Positions 29,142 to 38,249 of a stretch of 64,000 nucleotides of DNA are shown in pieces. A program made the translations under genes and the position numbers. This DNA comes from Jiella sonneratiae. Lineage in GTDB: Bacteria; Pseudomonadota; Alphaproteobacteria; Rhizobiales; Rhizobiaceae. A model generated the notes under the pieces. It searched no databases, had not been told where the DNA came from, and saw only the letters and a program-made list of their open reading frames with translations. The stretch is taken from the NCBI RefSeq assembly GCF_017353515.1, contig NZ_JAFMPY010000026.1:1-64000 (forward strand). The letters are read 5' to 3'. How positions within the stretch are numbered: the stretch's first letter is position 1; each line of letters begins with the position of its first letter.

Positions 29142-30407
29142 CTATCCGGCAGCGAGCTTGCGCCAATCGGGCTCGACGGCGCCGGCGCCCGGCAATGGAT
29201 CGACGAGCGTGCCGCAGACGATCTGCCCGAGGAGACGGCGAAGCGGCGGCGTGCTTGCGAGGCCCGGCACGAGACGGTCCCGCAGCCACGGCAGGAGCGC
29301 CGAATCGGACTGGTAGACCGGCGTGAACAGCCGCGACAGAAGCTGGTAGAGCCTGAGGTGTGTCCTGCGGCGGCGGACATAGCCCGCCAGCGCCGCTTCG
29401 AGCGTCGGTGCGGCCTCGAACGCCGCCGCCAGCGCCGCCGCGTCGAGCAGCGCCATGTTGGCACCCTGGCCGAGCTGCGGGCTTGCCGAATGGGCGGCGT
29501 CGCCGACCAGCACCAGCCGCTCGCCGATGGGTCTGGCGACGGTGTGATGGCCGTAGCGGGCAAGGGTGAAGGCCTCGAAGCCGGGCGCCCGGCGAAACAG
29601 CGGCGCCGCTTCCGGAAAAAGCGCGTCGACGCGATCGCAGAAGGCCGGATAGCCAGCCTCCCGAAGCGCGTCGTAATCCTCCGGCCTGAGGCTCCAGAAG
29701 AGTGCGGCCTTCTCCCCTTCCCCGCTCCCGCCGCCGCCTTTCCCACCGCCGGCGCCGGACGGATCGCCGACCGGCAGGACGCCGATCATCACGCTCGCCC
29801 GGCGGTAGCGTTGGACGAGCCGGTCGGGCGCGGTCTCGCCGGCAAAGGCAACGCTCGTCCAGATCGCGCCATAGGGGAGCGGCCGCGGCTCATGCGCGCC
29901 GGGCAGGAGGGCACGAAGCCGCGACTTTGCCCCGCTGGCGTCGACGACGCAGTCAAAGCGGGCGCTGCGGGCACCGGCGCGCGAGACGAGGACGATGCCG
30001 CCGTCGCAGAGGTCGGTTTCGGCACAGTCGAAGCCGGTCTCGAAGGCGACGTTCCGCCCGGCCGCCGCCGCGAAGAGGATCTCGAACAGAGCGTGGCGAT
30101 GGATCCCGAGGCCGAAGCGGCCGGCACCGCCGTCGCCATAGCCGATGTCGAGGACGCGCCGGAAGGCCGCCGCGTCGCGTCCCTCCAGCCGGCGGATCAC
30201 CCGGCCGCGCCGCATCGTCCCGTCGAGCAGCCCGAGCGCCGCGATCACCGCCAGCCCGGTCGGCTGCAGCATCAGGCCGGAGCCGACCGGCTGCGGCTCG
30301 ACGAAGCGCTCGAAGAGGGTGATGCGGTGGCCCTTTTCCGCCAGAAGCGCGGCGGCGGCAAGCCCTGCCGGCCCGGCGCCGGCGACGGCGATCGCGAGCT
30401 TCTTCAT
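29142..30407 (-). CDS. FAD-dependent monooxygenase (UbiH/PHBH-like)
   Basis: A 421-residue group-A flavoprotein monooxygenase. It begins with the FAD-binding VAGAGPAGLAAAALLAEKGH. A second FAD motif is VLVGDAAHSASPQLGQGANM. A DG-type motif is present as CVVDASGAKSRLRALL. An insertion rich in glycine (GAGGGKGGGGSGEGE) occurs around residue 220. Such enzymes hydroxylate aromatic or quinone substrates using NAD(P)H and oxygen; the substrate is not evident. The gene lies between pdxJ and the caspase cassette on the same strand, about 30 bases after pdxJ. Confidence 0.85.
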   Translation of the reverse strand: MKKLAIAVAGAGPAGLAAAALLAEKGHRITLFERFVEPQPVGSGLMLQPTGLAVIAALGLLDGTMRRGRVIRRLEGRDAAAFRRVLDIGYGDGGAGRFGLGIHRHALFEILFAAAAGRNVAFETGFDCAETDLCDGGIVLVSRAGARSARFDCVVDASGAKSRLRALLPGAHEPRPLPYGAIWTSVAFAGETAPDRLVQRYRRASVMIGVLPVGDPSGAGGGKGGGGSGEGEKAALFWSLRPEDYDALREAGYPAFCDRVDALFPEAAPLFRRAPGFEAFTLARYGHHTVARPIGERLVLVGDAAHSASPQLGQGANMALLDAAALAAAFEAAPTLEAALAGYVRRRRTHLRLYQLLSRLFTPVYQSDSALLPWLRDRLVPGLASTPPLRRLLGQIVCGTLVDPLPGAGAVEPDWRKLAAG

Positions 30408-30438
30408 CGGCAGGAGACCGCCGGCCGGGCCCGCCGGA

Positions 30439-31185
30439 TCACACCGCCTGCCCGCAGGCCCGGCGGAACCGCCGCACGGTTTCGGCCATGCCGTGTTCCA
30501 GCGCGTCGGCGGTCAGCCCGTGGCCGATCGAGACCTCGGCGAGATGCGGGATACGGGCGACGAGCGGCGGCAGGTTGGCGACGGTGAGGTCGTGGCCGGC
30601 ATTGACGCCGAGGCCGAGCGACAGCGCCGCGTCGGCGGTCGCCCCCAGCCGCCCGATCCATTCCCGCGCCGCCGCCGGATCGTCGAAGGTGCCGCCATAG
30701 GGGCCGGTATAGAGTTCGACCCGGTCGCAGGAGGTGGCGGCGGCGGCCTCCATCTGGGATGGATCGGCGTCGGCAAACAGCGAGACTCGGGCGCCCGCGC
30801 CCTTCAGCCTCTCGACGACGGGGACCAGGAAGCTCCCCTGCGCGGCGAAATCCCAGCCGTGATCGGAGGTCGGCTGCGAGGGATCGTCGGGAACGAGCGT
30901 CACCTGCTCGGGCCGCACCGACAGAGCGAGCTCGACGAACTCCGGCGTCGGATAGCCCTCGATGTTGAACTCGGCGCCGGGAAATTCCTCGTCGATCAGC
31001 GCCCGGATCTCCGGCAGGTCGGAAAAGCGGATGTGCCGCTGGTCGGGCCGCGGATGGACGGTGAGGCCGTGAGCGCCGGCGACAAGCGCGATGCGGCCGA
31101 GGCCGGTGACCGAGGGCCAGGGCAGGTCGCGGCGGTTGCGCAGCATCGCCACCGCATTGAGATTAACCGAAAGCTCGACCGTCAT
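30439..31185 (-). CDS. pdxJ: Pyridoxine 5'-phosphate synthase
   Basis: TIM-barrel enzyme that condenses 1-deoxyxylulose 5-phosphate with aminoacetone 3-phosphate to make pyridoxine 5'-phosphate. It shows [13 protein letters not shown], the catalytic HPRPDQRHI block, [40 protein letters not shown] and [11 protein letters not shown]. The ATG at 31185 has AGGAGG six bases upstream and gives 248 residues, the normal size. Transcription diverges from the repeat-protein gene at 31513. Confidence 0.95.
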   Translation of the reverse strand: MTVELSVNLNAVAMLRNRRDLPWPSVTGLGRIALVAGAHGLTVHPRPDQRHIRFSDLPEIRALIDEEFPGAEFNIEGYPTPEFVELALSVRPEQVTLVPDDPSQPTSDHGWDFAAQGSFLVPVVERLKGAGARVSLFADADPSQMEAAAATSCDRVELYTGPYGGTFDDPAAAREWIGRLGATADAALSLGLGVNAGHDLTVANLPPLVARIPHLAEVSIGHGLTADALEHGMAETVRRFRRACGQAV

Positions 31186-31512
31186 GCGATCCTCCTGTCT
31201 GCGGCGTCGCCGAGCCGCCGCGCCGCTCCGCCGCATCCTGCCGGAGCGGGGGTTCTTGCCCCGCGAACCGACACGAAGCGGCCGCTTGCTGCAGGCGCCC
31301 GGCGGGGCTCATGGCCACCGGCGAAGCCCCCGAAGCGACCGCGTCGATCGTGGCCATCGGACGCGCCGGCCATCCGCGCGAAGATCTGATCCGGCCGCCC
31401 GACGACAAGGGCGGGTGCAAAAAAACTTGCTTTGACGCTTCCCGCGGTTGACTTCCGCCGGCTTCCTGAGTCCTTTCAAGGCCTCCACAAAATCCCCCGG
31501 GAGGTAGATTGC
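31186..31512. other. Divergent intergenic region, pdxJ / repeat-protein gene
   Basis: About 330 bases with no supported gene. Both neighbours are transcribed outward, so two promoters are expected. An A-run with TTGCTTTGACG lies near 31420-31440 and could include a -35 element. A GGGAGG ribosome-binding site at 31499-31504 belongs to the gene at 31513. Confidence 0.4.
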
Positions 31513-33630
31513 ATGGGCGGCTCGAAATTCATTCCGATCGTCGTCGCGCTCGTCGTCGGCCTGTTCATCGGTTGGTTGCTCGGTCCGGACGTCGACGACG
31601 TGCGCGAGGACGTCGACAGCCAGATCGCGTCGCTGAAGGGCCCGATCGACGAGACGCGCAGCGGCGTCCAGTCGGTCTCCGACGAGATCGGCGCCAAGCT
31701 GGACGCGACGGGCAAGAGCGTCACCGACGCGCTCGCCGGGCTGAAGACCCAGATGGATCAGCTCGGCCAGAGCGTCGACACCAAGACCAGCCAGATCGCC
31801 GAGGCGGTGCAGCCGAAGCCGGGCGAGGAAGACGCGACCGGCCAGGGCATCGCGGATCTGAAGTCCGAGATCGCCAAGCTGCAGGACAGCGTTTCCAGGC
31901 TCTCCGAAAGCCAGAAGGCACAGGCCGAGCAGGCGCAGCAGCAGGGCGGCGGTTCGGCCGGCGGCGGCGACGTCGCCGGGCTGGTGAAGTCGGTGGGTGC
32001 GACGGGCGCGATCCTCGTTCCCGGCCAGTCGGCGATCTTCGGTTCGGGCCAGGTATCGGTGGCCGAGGTCGGCGACGGCTCGGCCAAGATCGCGGCCGGC
32101 GGCGGCGAGGCGAAGGACGTGAAGGCCGGCTCCTCGATCGACGTCGGCAATGGCTGCTCGGTGACGCTTTCCGGCGTTTTGTCCGGCGTGGCCTTCCTGT
32201 CGTCCAAGGGCTGCGAGGGCGGCGCGGGCGAAAGTGCCGCGGGCGCTTCGTCGCAGGGCGGCGAGCAGCAGGCGGCCGCCGGCGGAGAGTCGAAGGCGGC
32301 CGAAAAGCCCGCGGGCGGCGAGCAGAAGGCGGCTGCGGCCGGCGCTGCTTCCGACAGCGGCCAGGGCGGCAGCGGCGAGAGCGGCGGCCAGGGCGGCGCG
32401 GCCGGCGGCAGCGGCGGCCCGGTGTCCGTCGGCGGCACGGCGACCTTCGGCAAGACGCGGGTCTTCGTTTCCGGCATCGACGACAACGGCGCGACGCTGA
32501 TGGTCGTCGGCGGCAAGCGCCAGCAGGTGGCGACCGGTTCCAGCCTCGACGCCGGCAACGGCTGCAGCGTCACCCTCGACAGCGTCGAGAACGGTGCCGC
32601 GTCGCTCTCGGCCAAGGGCTGCGAGGGCGGCGGCGACGCCGGACAGGCTGCGCAGCAGGGCGGCGAGGCGGAGAAGTCGGGTCAGGCCGGCCAGTCCGAG
32701 ACGTCCGACCAGTCGAGCGAACAGCAGGGCGGCGGCGACAAGGCGGCAGCGGCGCCCTCGGGCTCCGGCGACGCGTCGAAGGCCGGCGGCAGCGGGCAGC
32801 AGGCGAGCGCCGCTCCGGCCGAGGGCGCGGCCCCGCCTTCCGGCGAACAGTCGAAGTCCGGCGACAGCTTCAATGCCGGCCAGACCGCGATCTTCGGCAA
32901 GAACCGGATCTTCGTCTCCGGCGTCGGTGAAAACGACGCGACGCTGTTCCTCGTCGGCGGCGGCGGTCGCAAGACCGTCGAGGTCGGCAAGAGCGTCGAC
33001 GTCGGCAATGGCTGCTCGGTGACGCTGGATTCGATCGAGGACCAGAAGGCGAAGCTTTCCGCCAAGGGCTGCGACGGCGAGGCCGCCGCGACGGGCCAGT
33101 CACAGGAGGCATCGTCGTCCGATCAGGCCTCCGCCGCCAGCGGCGCGGCGGAAGGCTCCGCGGCGACGGCCGACGGTTCTTCGCAGGAGGCCGCAATGTC
33201 CGGCGATGCGGCAGCTGCGTCCTCCGGCGAGCAGAAACAGCCGGCCGGCGCCTCGGGCGATCAGGCCGCAGCCGGCGCCTCGGGCGATCAGGCCGCCGCC
33301 GGCGGCCAGGACAAGGCTGCGTCCGACCAGCCGGCGGCCGCCGATCAGTCGGCAGCCTCCGGCAGCGACGCAGCCGCCGCCTCGAATGCCGACACCCAGA
33401 CCGCGGCCGCCGGCTCGGGCGAAGGCGTCGAGCCCGGCGAGACCAAGAGCTTCGGCGATCACAAGGTGTTCGTCTCGGCGGTCTCGGACCAGGGCGCGAC
33501 GCTCTACGTTCTCGGCGCCGGCCGCAAGGAAGTCGCCAGCGGCAAGTCGCTCGATCTCGGCGGCGGCTGTTCGGTGAAGGTCGACGGCGTCTCGGACGGC
33601 AGCGCGATGCTGTCGAGCGCGGGCTGCTGA
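31513..33630 (+). CDS. Membrane-anchored protein with four repeated two-cysteine domains, unknown function
   Basis: A 705-residue protein, not assigned to a family. An N-terminal anchor (FIPIVVALVVGLFIGWLLG) is followed by a predicted coiled-coil region to about residue 160 (QIASLKGPIDETRSGVQ, LKSEIAKLQDSVSRLSES). Four copies of a domain of about 65 residues follow, at roughly 170-236, 306-370, 455-520 and 642-705. Each starts like GQTAIFG, contains FVSGV..., and has GNGCSVTLD and ends in AKGC. The two cysteines per domain suggest a disulfide in the periplasm. The linkers are rich in Ala, Gly, Gln and Ser, with GDQAAAG repeats. GGGAGG precedes the start. A strong terminator follows. Confidence 0.85.
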   Translation: MGGSKFIPIVVALVVGLFIGWLLGPDVDDVREDVDSQIASLKGPIDETRSGVQSVSDEIGAKLDATGKSVTDALAGLKTQMDQLGQSVDTKTSQIAEAVQPKPGEEDATGQGIADLKSEIAKLQDSVSRLSESQKAQAEQAQQQGGGSAGGGDVAGLVKSVGATGAILVPGQSAIFGSGQVSVAEVGDGSAKIAAGGGEAKDVKAGSSIDVGNGCSVTLSGVLSGVAFLSSKGCEGGAGESAAGASSQGGEQQAAAGGESKAAEKPAGGEQKAAAAGAASDSGQGGSGESGGQGGAAGGSGGPVSVGGTATFGKTRVFVSGIDDNGATLMVVGGKRQQVATGSSLDAGNGCSVTLDSVENGAASLSAKGCEGGGDAGQAAQQGGEAEKSGQAGQSETSDQSSEQQGGGDKAAAAPSGSGDASKAGGSGQQASAAPAEGAAPPSGEQSKSGDSFNAGQTAIFGKNRIFVSGVGENDATLFLVGGGGRKTVEVGKSVDVGNGCSVTLDSIEDQKAKLSAKGCDGEAAATGQSQEASSSDQASAASGAAEGSAATADGSSQEAAMSGDAAAASSGEQKQPAGASGDQAAAGASGDQAAAGGQDKAASDQPAAADQSAASGSDAAAASNADTQTAAAGSGEGVEPGETKSFGDHKVFVSAVSDQGATLYVLGAGRKEVASGKSLDLGGGCSVKVDGVSDGSAMLSSAGC

Positions 33631-33734
33631 GGCACTCCCGATCATTCGCCCCGGCCGGCTGACGGCCGGGCGAGTCGTCGGCCGACGGCACGACCGGCCG
33701 AGGTGCCCGCGACATGCGATCATCTGAAGAACGT

Positions 33735-33772
33735 AAAGAGCGGCGGCTCCGATCGGAGCCGCCGCTCTTTTT
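33735..33772 (+). terminator. Strong intrinsic terminator
   Basis: AAAGAGCGGCGGCTCC pairs with GGAGCCGCCGCTCTTT (33735-33770) and is followed by a T-rich tract (TTTTTCGTTTTCG). It lies about 100 bases after the repeat-protein gene. Almost perfectly palindromic, it could terminate in both directions. The rest of 33631-33930 shows no gene. Confidence 0.85.
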
Positions 33773-33930
33773 CGTTTTCGTTCGGCCGGTGCGGGAGCGC
33801 CGTGGCTGCGCTCCCGCCGGACGGTCGGTCATACGGTTTCCGGCAGATCACTTCGTGATGCCGGAAACAACGACGCTCATTCGCCGCGCGGGCTTGATCC
33901 GAGCCCGGCTCTGATCGAGCGGACCTCGCA

Positions 33931-34188
33931 TCAGAAGTCCGATTCGTCGCCGGGAACGAGCGTCGGACCGTAGGCGTAGCCGAGGATCGCGTCCGGTTCG
34001 CTCGACTGGTTGATCGCCTTCTGCTGCGGCGAGGCGGTGGTCGGGTAGCTCACCCGGGTCCCGTGGGCGAAGACCGTCTGCTGCCTGACGGCCACGTGAT
34101 GATGGCGGTGCAGCGTCGCGGCCGAGGCAGGAAGCGCCGCGGCCGACAGGGCCAGGACGGCGAGGCTGGTTGCAGTGAGGATACGCAT
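33931..34188 (-). CDS. Small secreted protein, unknown function
   Basis: An 85-residue protein starting at ATG 34188, with AAGGAG eight bases upstream. The signal peptide MRILTATSLAVLALSAAALP-ASA is clear. The mature part is short, begins LHRHHHVAVRQQ (histidine-rich, perhaps metal-binding), and ends ILGYAYGPTLVPGDESDF. I know no family. The 34189-34444 stretch between it and the channel gene shows nothing. Confidence 0.65.
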   Translation of the reverse strand: MRILTATSLAVLALSAAALPASAATLHRHHHVAVRQQTVFAHGTRVSYPTTASPQQKAINQSSEPDAILGYAYGPTLVPGDESDF

Positions 34189-34444
34189 CAAAAATACTCC
34201 TTGCGCCGGGCGGCGGACGTCCCGTCGCGGGTCCGTCGGCCCGGCCGGCGCTCGAATGGATCGCTGTTTGCGATCGGGCGGAGCCGTCTGACCGGGTCGC
34301 GTCGCGGGCACTGCCCGCCGGCCCCGTCCGGCTTCGTCCTCAAAACGCCGAGCCGCGCTCGCGGTGGCATGAACGATCGGAAATGTTGTTACGATACCTT
34401 GCAGCCCCTGCCCCGGCTCTCCGGCGGAGGGCGCCGGTTCTTCC

Positions 34445-35035
34445 TCAATTGACGAGGGAGGCGCGCCGCCGCGGCCGGGCAGGCTCCAACACGTCGGCAG
34501 GAAACGGCAGATCGGGCGCCGCCTGGCGCGCTTCCTGAGCGGCCGGCAGCGGAGCGTCGGCGGGCGCTGCCCTCGGCTGCTCCCCGGCATCCTCGGCCTC
34601 CGCGGCGCCCCTCGCCAGCGGCCGCGTGGCGTGCACCGCCTCGTAGAGCAGCGCACCCGACCAGGCGAGGAGCAGCAGGCCGTCGACCGGCTCGATGCTC
34701 GCCAGGAGCCGGATGTCGCCGACCGGGATGATGTCGCCATAGCCGAGCGAGGTGTAGGTCTCGGCGGCGAAGTAGAAGATCTCGGCGAAACCGATCGGCC
34801 CGCTGCCGTTGAGGAGACCGATCCGCAGCACGTCGCGGGCCAGCCAGAAGGCGCCGGCATAGGCGCCGATCTCGAGAAGATGCGTCGCGACGAGGACGGA
34901 GAGCGCCACCGGCAGGATTCGGCGCATGCGGTGGCCGTTGCGGCCGAAGCGGTCGGAGATGCCGACGATCACTTCGTAATGGATCATCGTCGTCACCGCG
35001 AGCGCGGCGACGGTCAGGCCGATCATCCAGAGCAT
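34445..35035 (-). CDS. Two-pore-helix type potassium channel family protein
   Basis: A 196-residue membrane protein. The selectivity filter is YTSLGYGDIIP (near residue 95), which is the classical TxGYGD form of potassium channels. Hydrophobic helices flank it: an N-terminal one (MLWMIGLTVAALAVTTMI), one in the middle (ILPVALSVLVATHLLEIGAYAGAFW) and one after the filter (LLLLAWSGALL). The last 65 residues are a Pro/Ala-rich cytoplasmic tail with no recognised ligand domain. A potassium or monovalent cation channel is the likely function. Confidence 0.8.
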   Translation of the reverse strand: MLWMIGLTVAALAVTTMIHYEVIVGISDRFGRNGHRMRRILPVALSVLVATHLLEIGAYAGAFWLARDVLRIGLLNGSGPIGFAEIFYFAAETYTSLGYGDIIPVGDIRLLASIEPVDGLLLLAWSGALLYEAVHATRPLARGAAEAEDAGEQPRAAPADAPLPAAQEARQAAPDLPFPADVLEPARPRRRASLVN

Positions 35036-35141
35036 CGCACGCCTTTCACGACACGGGCCGATGCGACGAGGGGTGATCCGCGATGGTGGCCAAATTCGGT
35101 CGCGGGCGGCAACCGCCGGCGGCGGCCCCCATCCGCTGCGC

Positions 35142-38100
35142 TCACTCGGCGGGGGCCGGGGCCGCAGCCGCTGCCGCGCGGCGCCCGCGCCGGCGCACGA
35201 AATCCGACATCCGCTCGATCTCGACGAAGATCACCGGGGTGATGAACAGCGTCAGCACCTGGCTGACGACGAGGCCGCCGACGATGGCGACGCCGAGCGG
35301 CTGGCGAAGCTCCGAACTCGCGCCTGCCCCGATCGCCACCGGCAGCGCCCCGAGCAGCGCACAGAAGGTCGTCATCATGATCGGGCGGAAGCGCCGCACG
35401 GCCGCCTCATGGATGGCGGCGAGCGGCGTCTGCCGTTCCTCGCGCTGCAGCGCCAGGGCGACGTCGATCATCATGATGGCGTTCTTCTTGACGATGCCGA
35501 TCAGCATCAGCAGGCCGATGAGCGCGATGATCGACAGGTCGAAGCCGCAGAGCTGCAGGGTGGCGAGCGCGCCGAAGGCGGCGGCGGGAAGGCCGGAGAG
35601 GATCGTCAGCGGATGCGCGAAGCTCTCGTAGAGGACGCCGAGGACGACGTAGATCGTCAGGATCGCCGCGCCGATCAGCAGCGGCGTGTTCGAGGTCGAT
35701 TCCTGGAAGATCTGGGCGGTGCCGCCATAGCTGGTCTGGACCGTCGCCGGCAGGCCGAGGCTGAGCTTCAGCGCGTCGATCGCCGCGGTGGCGGTGCCGA
35801 GGGAGGTTCCGGCCGGCAGGTTGAAGGAGACCGTGACGGAGGTGAGCTGGCCGGTCTGGTTGACCGTCACCGGCCCTGAGGTCCGGGCGACCGTCGCAAA
35901 GCTCGCGAGCGGCACCAGCGTGCCCGCCGAGGTCGGCACGCGGATCGCCGCGAGGCTGTTCTCGTCCCAGTGGAAGGCGGGATCGTATTCGACGATGACG
36001 TCGTAGCTGTCGCCGGTCGACTGGATCTGGGTCGCGACATAGGTTCCGAAGCCCGCCTCCATCGCCGTGCGCACCGCCTGTGAGGAGATGCCCAGCGCGT
36101 CGGCCTTCTGCCGGTCGACGTCGACCGTCGCCTGCAGGCCGTTCTGCTGCAGGTCGGAGGCGACGTCGACGAAATGCCCGGGATCGGCCCGCATGGCGTC
36201 GGCGAGTTTCACCGACCAGTCGCGTGCCGCGCCGGCGTCGAGCGACTGGACGACGAGCTGGTACTGGCTCTGGGTCGAACGGCCGCCGAATCTGAGGCTC
36301 TGCGACGGCGTGATGAAGCTCTGCAGCCCCGGCAGGTCGCCGAGCCCGCGCCGCATCGCGGCGATCGTCGCGTCGACCGGCGGCCGCTCCGCCCTCGGCT
36401 TCAGCTCGACGAACATCCGGCCGGTGTTGAAGGTCGAACCGCCGGGGCCTGAACCGAGCGAGGACGTCACGTGCTCGACCGCCGGATCCTTCGAGACGAT
36501 GGCGGCCGCCCTGCCCTGCAGCTCCTGCATGGCATCGTAGGAAATGTCCTGCCGCGCCTGGGTGGAGACCATCAGCATGCCGATGTCCTCCTGCGGGAAG
36601 AAGCTGCGCGGCATCGAGGCCATCAGCCACACCGAACCGGCGACGGAGGCGAAGAACAACAGGATTACGACGAAGCGGTGGCGCAGGCACCAGCCGACGC
36701 TCCGGTCGTAGCGGCGCGTCACCCGGTCGAAGGCGCGGGTGAACGCCCCGGCAATGCCGCGGCTCGACGGATGGCCGCCCGGAAGCCGCGCCGCCATCAT
36801 CGGCGTCACCGTCAGGGAGACGACGGCGGAGGCGAGGATCGCCAGCGTCACGACGACGCCGAACTCGTTGAAGATCCGCCCGACGACGCCGCCCATCAGG
36901 AGGATCGGCAGAAAGACCGCGACGAGCGACAGCGACATGGAGACGATCGTCCCCGCCACCTCGGAGCTGCCGAGGATCGCCGCCTCGAAGGGCGACATCC
37001 CGGCCTCGACGTGGCGGACGATGTTCTCCAGCATGACGATCGCGTCGTCGACCACCAGCCCGACCGACAGCGTCAAGGCGAGCAGCGAGATGTTGTCGAT
37101 CGAAAAGCCGAGGAGATACATCGCCCCGAAGGTCGCGATGAGCGACAGCGGCACCGCGACGGCCGGGATCGCCGTCGCGCTCAGCCGGGCGAGGAACAGG
37201 TAGATGACGAAGATCACCAGTGCGATGGTGATCGCCAGCGTCACCTCGACGTCGGACACGGCGGCGCGGATCGGCCGCGAGGCGTCGTTCATCACCGTGA
37301 TGCCGGCGCCGCCGGGAAGGTTCGCCTCGATCTCGGGGAGCTTCGCCTTGACCGCGTCGACGACGTCGACGGTGTTGGCGCCGGGCTGGCGCTGGACGGC
37401 GAGGACGATGGCCGGCTTGCCGTCGAGCCAGGCCCCCTGGTTGACGTTGTCGACGCTGTCGCGGACGCTCGCGACGTCCTCGAGCCGCACGACGTTGCCG
37501 TCCGGCCGGGCGATGACGAGCGTCTTGAATGCCGCGGCATTCGTCCGCTGGGTCGGCACGGCGATGGTCAGCGCCTGAGCGGCGTTCTGCAGCGTGCCGA
37601 CCGGCGTCTGGTCGTTGGCCGAGGCGAGCGCCGAGGAGACGTCGGTCAGCGACAGGCCGCGGCCGGCGAGCAGCGCCGGATCGACGTCCACCCTGACGGC
37701 ATAGGTGCGCGATCCGAAGACCTGCGCCTGGGCGACGCCGGAGATCGTCGACAGCGCCGGCGCGACGACGTTCTCTGCGATGTCGTCGACCTTGGTCAGC
37801 GGCACGCCCTCGGCGGTCAGCGCCAAGAGCGCCACCGGCGCGTCGGCCGGGTTGGTCTTGCGATAGCTCGGGGGCGTCGTCAGATTGTCGGGAAGCTGGC
37901 GCTGGGCCCGCGCGATCGCCGCCTGGACGTCGGCGGCCGCGGCGTCGATGTCGCGCGTCAGCACGAACTGGATGGTGATCGAGGTGTTGCCGAGGGACGA
38001 ACTCGCGGTGATCGTGTCGACGCCGTCGATCGTCTCGAACTGCTTGATCAGCGGCGTCGCCACCGAGGTCGCCATGGTGTCGGGCGAGGCGCCGGCGAGC

Positions 38101-38249
38101 TGGGCGGAGACGTTGACCGTCGGAAAGTCCGCCTCAGGCAGGGCGGCCACCGGCAGCAGGCGATAGGCGAAGACGCCGGCGAGGATCACCCCGAGGGCGA
38201 GCAGGATCGTCGCGACCGGCCGGCGGATGAACAGCGCCGAGACGTTCAC
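35142..38249 (-). CDS. Efflux RND transporter permease subunit
   Basis: A 1035-residue inner-membrane drug/proton antiporter of the AcrB/MdtB (HAE1) type. The N-terminus MNVSALFIRRPVATILLALG and PVAALPEADFPTVNVSA is characteristic. The proton-relay aspartates are in GLVVDDAIVMLENIVRHVE, near residue 405, and the repeated C-terminal half contains GIVKKNAIMMIDVAL. It overlaps the upstream membrane-fusion gene by four bases (ATGA), so the pair is coupled. No outer-membrane channel gene follows. The substrate range cannot be inferred. Confidence 0.95.
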   Translation of the reverse strand: MNVSALFIRRPVATILLALGVILAGVFAYRLLPVAALPEADFPTVNVSAQLAGASPDTMATSVATPLIKQFETIDGVDTITASSSLGNTSITIQFVLTRDIDAAAADVQAAIARAQRQLPDNLTTPPSYRKTNPADAPVALLALTAEGVPLTKVDDIAENVVAPALSTISGVAQAQVFGSRTYAVRVDVDPALLAGRGLSLTDVSSALASANDQTPVGTLQNAAQALTIAVPTQRTNAAAFKTLVIARPDGNVVRLEDVASVRDSVDNVNQGAWLDGKPAIVLAVQRQPGANTVDVVDAVKAKLPEIEANLPGGAGITVMNDASRPIRAAVSDVEVTLAITIALVIFVIYLFLARLSATAIPAVAVPLSLIATFGAMYLLGFSIDNISLLALTLSVGLVVDDAIVMLENIVRHVEAGMSPFEAAILGSSEVAGTIVSMSLSLVAVFLPILLMGGVVGRIFNEFGVVVTLAILASAVVSLTVTPMMAARLPGGHPSSRGIAGAFTRAFDRVTRRYDRSVGWCLRHRFVVILLFFASVAGSVWLMASMPRSFFPQEDIGMLMVSTQARQDISYDAMQELQGRAAAIVSKDPAVEHVTSSLGSGPGGSTFNTGRMFVELKPRAERPPVDATIAAMRRGLGDLPGLQSFITPSQSLRFGGRSTQSQYQLVVQSLDAGAARDWSVKLADAMRADPGHFVDVASDLQQNGLQATVDVDRQKADALGISSQAVRTAMEAGFGTYVATQIQSTGDSYDVIVEYDPAFHWDENSLAAIRVPTSAGTLVPLASFATVARTSGPVTVNQTGQLTSVTVSFNLPAGTSLGTATAAIDALKLSLGLPATVQTSYGGTAQIFQESTSNTPLLIGAAILTIYVVLGVLYESFAHPLTILSGLPAAAFGALATLQLCGFDLSIIALIGLLMLIGIVKKNAIMMIDVALALQREERQTPLAAIHEAAVRRFRPIMMTTFCALLGALPVAIGAGASSELRQPLGVAIVGGLVVSQVLTLFITPVIFVEIERMSDFVRRRGRRAAAAAAPAPAE

